A stretch of 64,000 bases of DNA from Allium sativum (lineage: Eukaryota > Streptophyta > Magnoliopsida > Asparagales > Amaryllidaceae), in assembly GCA_030737875.1 (NCBI GenBank), contig CM060919.1, positions 805,673,160-805,737,159 of the forward strand, read 5' to 3'. Below the pieces are notes generated by a model. That model did not search any database. It worked only from the letters and a program-made list of their open reading frames with translations, and was not told where the DNA came from. A program made the translations under genes and the position numbers. Positions 56,896-64,000 of this stretch are shown here, piece after piece; within the stretch, counting starts at the first letter, position 1; each line of letters starts with the position of its first letter.

Positions 56896-59410
56896 AGATA
56901 GAATAATAAGTAAAGAGAGAGAAAAAGAGAAAACTGCCAAGATAGGGGGCACCCAAACACAGCTCAGACAAGATAAAGTGTGTGTCGGGTAGATCGAACA
57001 ATCTGCTCGTGTACGAGGAACTGCTCTCGGTCTTCGACGCGAGAGATGGGAAGGACGACCTGAAAAGAAAACTGTCGCCTCATTGGCTTTGGGGAATCTA
57101 TAAGGTACCCCAGAACCAAGAGTAGAATGAGATAGCATAGACGCACCAGACCTCGATGAACATGAGGCTTTAGTAAGTCGATACAACTGATCATTAATGA
57201 TCGCTATCTCATCTTTACTAAGAAGAGGAGGGGAAGCAGAAAAGGGGGGCTGAAGGCTACTAGTAAGGGGAGAAGGTCTCAAAGGTACAGACGTGTCAGT
57301 AAGCAATGGGAAAAATTTGGGGTTGCACAAAAGACGCAACTCGGGTTCCTGTATGAACTTTACCACTGCCGGTCTATCATTAGATTGACAGTCTGACAGT
57401 AAAGGTGAAGTTCCAGGTCCTAGTCTCCAACAGACAACATAGGATAGAGGCAATATAAGAAGGCAGTCTTGCCAGTAAAAGTTATAGTGGATCTGAACCC
57501 GATCCACTATATGTGTACGACAGTTGTACCATCTATCCTAAATACTCCACACCTTCTGAATCTAACGCTGAGTAGAACAAAAATCTGCAAACCAATACCT
57601 AAACAATAAAGTCACCAACGACACAATCAAGGCCTCGTTGTGACACAACCGACCATCCCAAATGCTAATTGACAAAACCGTCATCGGCGATACCGAGCAC
57701 CCCCAATAATAACCAACGAACAATGAATATACCAACCATTCATTGGTTTGTATATCAAACTAGTAAGCCACAAAGAAAATCACAAGACCATCATAATACA
57801 CCACTGCAGCAGCAAAAGAACCAGCGGCATAGTAATCAACAAAAAAAAAGGACAATCGAACTAAAGTGCCTACCGAACCCACAAAACGAGGAACAAAGTG
57901 CACCGAAGAAACATCAGATAAGCAAAAAATAGGGGTAGCAGGCAAAGAAAGGAACGAAGAACAAAGAGGCCATACCTAATGAATTACACTCACATCAATT
58001 AAATTGCTTCTGTAATCCACAATGTCATCCCTACTCCCAACCAAGCACAAAGGCTACACAAATGGCATGCTGAAAGTAGATCTGCAAGAAAAAACCAAAA
58101 AGCCTCCGTCAGTAGGTTGGTCAAAAATCCAACGTCCACTCTCTGCTGCCACGCCGAGAGGAGAAGCCTCTGGCTGTAGTCGAAGTGTTTGACGTTGAGA
58201 CCATCTCCACTGCCCAAATAAAGCACTCGCAGCCAAACTGGACCATCAACGAGCATCGATGAACCAATTCCAGCCTTCGAACAAGCACAGTAATCAACCA
58301 CACAACAAACATCCACAGAATTGACCGCCTCGTCCTCAGCGACAACAGACAAGTCCTCAAAAGCATTCGATAAAACAATGGGAGCCGTAGGAGTAGCACA
58401 ACCATTAGACTTCTCGAAAACTAGACCCCATTTGAAATAAGTAAGACTCTTCACGTGTTTCGAATGCCTACGGCGTTCAACACGCTTCGAGCTACTCCCA
58501 GCATGACAACCTGTAGGCAAAGAAGCCTCAAACACCTCATAAGGCAAAAAAGAAGCCAAACCAAATCCCAGAGCAACAACAAACTGGCAAACTAATGCAA
58601 GCTGCAGTAAGGAGTGGTGAAGAAGCCAACCCGTAGACCCTATGCGACCGCATCCAGACTACGCCCACATGAGAACTCCAGGGAACGGTGCCAAAGATGG
58701 GTGGGGTGGTCAAATCCCCACCACCTTGGACCGCATCCAAAACCTCACAACTATCACTACCGAAAATGCCTCCACAAAAGAATGAACCAACCAAAAAGTC
58801 AGGAACAATAATCGAATACTTAGTTCTTGAGCCCTTAAAGCGTAGACGAGGAGAAAATGAGGTGATGAAATCCTCGGTCCCGTTTGGTTTTAGAGGCATG
58901 CTTAGAGCCCAAAACAACAGATGAGATCAATTGTCTCAAATTCTCAATAGGGGTAAAAGACGATGCAAAGTTGCCAGAGTACACTGGCTCCAATTTCTTG
59001 AAAATACCAAGAACAAGCAAGTATCTGCACTGCACGAGAGACTCAAACGATGCTAGTGATTATAGTCTCACCACGGACGGGGTTAATCCAGTGAAATCGA
59101 CAGAGAACGGCTGAGAGATAACTGCCGATATCAAGTCGCTGACCGATTTAATAGGGGACAGGATTTTAGAAAGGAGCCGATGACCTCGAATACACCAGAG
59201 CTAGATGACGTAGACATGAAATCACCACAAAATACAAACCCTAGAAAAGGTGGCGTAAAACCAACAGCCTAAACAAGAAGTAGATGCCACTGAAGGCTCA
59301 AATAGAACCTTAGAGAAAAAAGGATAGAGGAATAAACCAGAGCAGAGAAGCAGTGTAAAACGCGATGGACAAAAAGAAAAAAATCGCGAGAGCTAGTAGA
59401 CGCAAGCAAT
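56896..59410 (-). pseudogene. L1 LINE ORF1 region and 5' end (decayed)
   Basis: Less AT-rich minus-strand frames precede ORF2: 57507-56851 (218 codons, Ser/Pro-rich), 58559-57999 (186 codons) and 58917-58537 (126 codons). They are in different frames. Position and composition fit an L1 ORF1, but I do not recognise zinc-knuckle or RNA-binding motifs, so the assignment rests on context. The composition change near 59410, from GC-richer to AT-rich sequence, suggests the 5' end. Plus-strand frames over the same interval are shadows. Confidence 0.55.
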
Positions 59411-59413
59411 TAA

Positions 59414-61903
59414 AAGAGCATTTGAAATGTGCGATGATAAATATAATGTTTAGGTCTAAATGTCTAGTTACATAAACTACTAGATAAAAGTAATAGCGAA
59501 AATAAACAGAAAGAGAGTGAATTCAAAACATGCTTCTTCTTCACCTATAAGATCCTAAAGATAGTCCACAAAGCTAAGTGCTCCACAAAAGATAGTGCTC
59601 TAAAATACTTCTATAACCTGACTCTTAGGTTTCCCATGCAAAAATATGGGCCCCCAGAGTTTAAGGGAAAAATAACAAACTCCAGGCCAGTTATGGGATT
59701 GGTATGAGAAATAGAAATTGTTATTCACATTTATTTTAAAGTTTGGTTAAATTATAAGAACACGTCGTATAACACGGAACGAGTTACCCTTTACGAATAC
59801 CAGTCATAAAACTCGCAAGGCTTTTTGAATATGAGGCTACCATTAAATCTCTCAGCACACACACATAATGCAATTGCTGATATAGGAAAGATTTCTCCTT
59901 ATGATATCCAAACATGCTTGATACAAAAGTTTCTCTTTTATTATTATTAGTGCATAGTAGGGACGACTCTTTCACAAATAAATTTATCAATCCTAGGCGG
60001 CATATGTACCATATATTATGTCGCCATATAGGTTTACAACTAAAACCGTACAAACTCATAGTGGAAAATGGATTTCCATCAAATGACCAGGTTAAGGAAC
60101 TTCCTTACTGATGGGTGCATCTCTAGAGGGATGTGACGAGAACTGCGGAACACCAAATCCATTCTTTGCCACCACAAGGCGGGATCTCCTTACCTAGATC
60201 AACCCTTAGTATATTATATCACTGCGTTACCAACCTATAAAGCAGGGGTCCGCAACATCAACAACCACAAAAGTAGAAGCCACCACATAAGTAATACCTC
60301 AGCTCCATACCATGGTACACTTTTTATCTAAAAGGAGAAGGTAACCCATACCTTGCCGCATTTTTCCTATTTGGTCATTTGTCGGGGTGTGAGGCTTGTT
60401 AAAGTCTCGTTACACAAAGCTACGCTTTCCAAGCCATGCATTGATCATCAATATCACATCACTTAGTATGCCACACTGTCATTCCATAATATAAAATTTA
60501 TCATCAATAACCATATAACCTTTGAGCTCATACGTCTCAAAGAGGGTGTTAAGTTGAGATAAAATCTCAACCACTAAATGAGATATGTTTAATAAAAACC
60601 AATCAATACGTTATAAAATACAATGGCAAACACATATTCATACAAGTTTGTTCAGGGACTGAACGAAATTGAAGACACCTTATCCCTCATCCAATAAATG
60701 AAAGAGGTCCTTGCAAATTCGAAAATTCCCTAAGTACGTCCAGGCGTGCCACCACTATAAAATCTCAATACAGGAGCGACCCAGTGAGGAGAAAATCAAC
60801 AGGCCAATCCTTTCAATGTGAAGATTTCCGATCTTCAACACCATCTTCAATACTTTTCATCACATCTAATTCTTATTTGGAATGGTCTTCGAACCTAAGT
60901 CTGATTCCGATCTTTCCAAATAAGAATCGTTCTTTTAAAACTGGTGGATGTATAAGTTTTTATTTAATCTTAACTTCAGACTTCATTAAAATATTATAAT
61001 ATTCATTTTAAATCATTTCCAAAAGCTTGGGAATATAAATATGAAGTTTAAACAGGAAAATACCTTGAAGGACAAAATGAACAAAAAATTGTTCCATAAG
61101 GACAAGAGGCTAAAATTTTGTCCATAAGGACAAACTTTAGTGTAAATGGAGGAATTATAATGGGCCCCTGAATTCCTCTCTTTGCACGAAAATTTGTCCT
61201 TATGGATAAAATTTTACCCTTTTGTCCTTATGTAATAATTTTTTGTTCATTTTGTCCTTAAGGCTAAAAACCCTAAGTTTAAATTTGTTTTTGGGTAATA
61301 GCATTTAAAAACGTTACCAAAGGTTACTCAAAATATTTAATTTTGCAAATTTCATCAAATCAACTTTAAATCTTCATAAATTTGATCCAAATCACTTTGA
61401 AACTATTTATTATGATTTATAAGATTTTTCCCAATTTTTAGTAATTTTAAAAAGCTATTATTATTTATTTCTAAATTCGGCCACTAAACTGCACTTACAC
61501 CGACCTTTTCAAAAACTATTTTACACATAACTTGTAATCTATATAATATATTTTTAAAATTCCTCTTTCATTTGAAAACCATTATCATTAGAAAGCAAAC
61601 ACTTTTCATTTTGAAAAAATCCAATTAAATTTTCTCCAGTTATGAGCGTTTGAATTTTATAGTCGAAATTCGCGAACTACTGCAGCGCGACTAGTCCTAT
61701 TCAGACTACATTATAATTTTATATTAAAATAAACCTAGTTCACTTTGAAATAGTTTATAAATCATTTTAAAACACATACACACATATTTGAAAACACTAT
61801 TTCAAATTTTACCTTTTAAAATTCAATATTCCTACTTAATGCATATTATAATATTATTTAATTATTAAAATAATATTATTTTTCAAAACTTATCCGTTTA
61901 AAC
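59414..61903 (-). repeat. Diverged LTR fragment related to element A, minus strand
   Basis: On the minus strand, blocks follow the order seen at 7700-8300 of element A. CCCAGAGTTTAAGGG and CCAGTTATGGGATTGGTATGAG (59650-59715) correspond to CCAAGAGTTTAGGG and CAGTCATGTGACTGGTGTGAG. TTGGATATCATAAGG (complement near 59900-59914) corresponds to TTGGGTTATCATAAGG. Similarity fades upstream. The boundaries are uncertain. It contains a fold-back MITE at 61063-61263. No retroelement coding is visible, so it could be a solo LTR or a fragment. Confidence 0.5.
61063..61263. mobile_element. Fold-back MITE, about 200 bp
   Basis: The left arm CCTTGAAGGACAAAATGAAC and following bases are repeated inverted in the right arm ending GTTCATTTTGTCCTTAAGG. 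The arms pair over about 75 bases with a few mismatches, around a central spacer of about 50 bases. Shared motifs include CATAAGGACAA and TAAAATTTTGTCCATAAGG. A TA lies just outside or at each end, so a TA duplication is possible. The superfamily is not certain. Confidence 0.75.
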
Positions 61904-62760
61904 TAGGGCCGCTATGGTAACAGTAATTTTACCGTTACCGTAGCATTACCGTGCTATACATTACCAATAATTTGTAATATTAGCTTACCAATTCTGTTGG
62001 TACGGTAACGGTAAAAATACCGTTTGTCATGGTAAATTTGTCGGTAAGAAAATTTCAAAACCGTTGGTAACGGTAAATTTACCAAAAGTTACAAAAAAGT
62101 AATTAAGCATATATTCTGGAAATTTACTAATAAATAAATAGGACTTACACCTTTAGTTTCTGCTTAACGGTTGGTATACTTATTAAATGACAGCCCTATT
62201 ATCTAATATATCTATAAACCGCAACATTGACCAAAGCCAATGGATTTTGTTTGTACTAGATCTAGACCTTCTATTATTAGGTTTTAATTTTAAATTACCT
62301 ATCAAAAGCAGCCGATTCTTCTTATTTCCTTCCTCATTTATTTCTTCCTATTCTTCATCGCTTTACGATTTATAGTTTACTGCTTTATCTTCACGGTTCT
62401 ACTTTACTTCTACATCATAAGAAAATTGAAAAATCAAAAAATAAATTCAACCTTGTTCTCTTCGCTACCTCCATTTTCGTTTATATTTATAGTAGAGATG
62501 GAATAGGTTCACTCAAATGTTTTAAATCAAGTTGAAGGTGAGGGAATTGCTACTCATCCGGTTCCTACAATAGAAAATGAAAGTGAAGCTGCTCAATCCA
62601 TCGTTGTTTCTTTAACAGGTAAAAATCGCAACATAAATGGCTTTTCAATACTTCTTCTTGAAAGGCTCAGTAGTCCCAATTATTTTCGAATTTATTGTGC
62701 CAAGTTATTCCATTAAGTTTATTAGTAGCAAGCTTGATTATAAAAATAAACCGACAGCAG
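61904..62760 (+). mobile_element. 5' end of a hAT-type transposon (fragment)
   Basis: Starts with TAGGGCCGCTATGG, hAT-like. It is followed within 200 bases by about ten GGTAACGGTAA / TTACCGTTACC motifs in both orientations, then a TC-rich leader and a coding exon at 62498-62618 that resembles the N-terminus of plant hAT transposases. The far end is not in the window or has been lost; similarity to other sequence takes over by about 63085. Without the other terminus no target duplication can be shown. Confidence 0.5.
62498..62618 (+). pseudogene. First exon of a hAT transposase-like gene, with an early stop
   Basis: ATG at 62498 is followed by a TAG as the third codon, then an open run VHSNVLNQVEGEGIATHPV and PTIENESEAAQSIVVSLT to a splice donor ACAG/GTAAAA at 62618. 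The acidic, low-complexity N-terminus, the UTR length and the position behind subterminal repeats fit a plant hAT transposase, whose BED zinc finger would lie in a later exon. No BED finger or hATC domain is visible here. The identity is inferred from context more than from sequence. Confidence 0.4.
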
Positions 62761-63084
62761 TTTATGTTTTAGACTGAAACGGTTGTTACAAAGTTAAATT
62801 GGTCATGAGGATGCAAACTACTAAGCCAAATCAAACACTATTGGTAGCATTTTTTGTGTTTACTGAAGAATTATTCTTATTTTGTAGGTTAAGCCTCCAT
62901 GACATCCTTACAAATGTCTACTGCAAATATGTTCTAGAGTTATATGTTTTATCCTTAACCAAATATGTTGCCATATCCAAAACACTTTCTTACCTGCTTT
63001 GTAGTCGCCCGCAAATTCTTACTGTCTGAGCTGATCAAAACAACACACGTCCAACCTAAATATTACAGAAATATGAGACATTAT
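62761..63084. other. Unassigned AT-rich sequence
   Basis: Between the hAT fragment and the terminal LTR fragment. Short open frames only (for example 62799-63029), with no recognisable motif. Confidence 0.4.
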
Positions 63085-64000
63085 GGGTTAAAGAAGAATA
63101 AGACAGAAGAAGAACAGAAATAACAAAAACAGAATCTCACAACGGAACGAATAAAATATAATATATAACATAACTTTGTAATACAAAATTTTGTATCATA
63201 TACACATACCATTATTAGAGATCAACATATACACAACACAGCGAAAATAATTCTAAATAACTAACGGTGAAGCCTCCTACTTCCAGCTCCTCCAAGTGTA
63301 TCTGTAAAATCCTGAAACACTTGACTGCCCGTACAAATTTGGACACCCAAGAGTTTAGGAAAAACACAAAAAAAATAAACTCTGGGTCAGTCATGGGACC
63401 GGTGTGAGTAAACTCCAACCAATTTGTTTAACTTTGAAAAATCCTTTGAAAGAAAAGGTAATAGTAAGACCAGTCCACACATAAACACGGACGGTTTTTA
63501 CCTTACTATAACCAAACCATTTTTGATATCAAAATCCAGTGATATTATAATAATGTCTAATCAAATAAATAACTAAATAGCAGAACGCTTGCATCTCATG
63601 CTCCACATATATAGTATAAAATCAAAAACCTCAGGGCGCTTATTGGAGATTGGACTCCAACTATGACAAGGTATGGGATCACCTCCCGATCAGTGTACTC
63701 TAGAGGGGATACACTAGGGTTCAACAAGAACATCTTGCAACCCGGCCGACACATGACTGACCACTCATTTAGCTTGAGTGTATCGAATATATTGTCACCG
63801 ACGGTTGTCGGCCGTCCAACCGTAATCCGTAAGATATAGAATCGAAAGAAAAATAAATAATGAATTTTCTTTAAAACGTTGACAAATATACCTTGCTTGG
63901 GTATGACCCACCTAGTCATGCTGCCGGCCGATTTTTTTCATTTCCCGGTTTTGAGGCTTGAGGCTATGTTTATCTTTCAGACATCTGACCACCATTCACT
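63085..64000 (-). repeat. LTR fragment related to element A, minus strand, running off the window
   Basis: The reverse complement matches the 3' part of the A LTR (about 7550-8430): GAAGCCTCCTACTTCCAGCTC, TTGACTGCCCGTACAAATTT, CAGTCATGGGACCGGTGTGAG and the GTGTATCGAATATATTGTCACC block. Similarity starts near 63085 and continues to the window end. It is closer to element A than the 59.4-61.9 kb fragment is. The exact LTR end near 63050 cannot be placed, because the terminal motif of A is not found there. Confidence 0.7.

Noticed and set aside
55466..58924. Plus-strand frames of 60-112 codons across the L1
   Set aside because: They are antisense shadows of the L1 ORF1 and ORF2 coding sequence on the minus strand.
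61904..62198. A closed hAT MITE ending at TGACAGCCCTA
   Set aside because: The right end resembles an inverted copy of the left end (TAGGGCTGTCA), but the flanking 8-mers (GTTTAAAC and TTATCTAA) do not match. An exon-bearing hAT end explains the region better.

Overview
This is a window of plant nuclear DNA, probably from a eudicot, made almost entirely of transposable elements nested inside one another. The evidence for a plant is: Ty3/gypsy chromoviruses (Tekay/Del type) with initiator-Met tRNA primer sites and a C-terminal chromodomain; plant-type L1 and RTE LINEs; CACTA and hAT DNA transposons; and fragments of two plant gene families (a LAMMER/AFC kinase and a GH28 polygalacturonase-like protein). 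The species cannot be fixed from the sequence. I see no intact host gene, no rRNA or tRNA gene and no CRISPR array.

Layout. (1) 1-8546: element A, an LTR element without coding capacity. The end of its left LTR is at 1-1420, its internal region is only about 1.5 kb, and its right LTR is 5.6 kb. (2) 8731-20895: element B, a decayed plus-strand chromovirus with a CACTA-like segment replacing part of its 5' LTR. (3) 20896-22179 and 54187 to about 59410: the two halves of one minus-strand L1 LINE. (4) 22180-54186: element C, a minus-strand chromovirus of the same family as B, inserted in that L1 (target duplication GATGG on both sides). (5) 32743-54024: element D, a CACTA transposon inserted in the 5' LTR of C (target duplication TCT). 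It carries fragments of host genes and no recognisable transposase. (6) 40132-52226: a minus-strand RTE LINE inside D. (7) 41030-51097: element E, a young, nearly complete Tekay-type retrotransposon inside the RTE (GGTAT/GGTAC). (8) 51432-51879: a hAT-type MITE, also inside the RTE (CCTAACAC on both sides). (9) 59.4-64.0 kb: two diverged minus-strand LTR fragments related to A, a fold-back MITE, and the 5' end of a hAT transposon with its first transposase exon.

The insertions therefore read as a relative time series: L1 first, then C, then CACTA D, then RTE, then E and the MITE. At each of the junctions for C, D, E and the MITE the interrupted sequence resumes on the far side. Every coding element carries breaks. 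E is closest to intact: its two LTRs are nearly identical by eye, and I see one frameshift in gag and one in-frame TGA in pol. The most interesting items are the nest itself, the gene capture by CACTA D, and the very long LTR of the non-autonomous element A.
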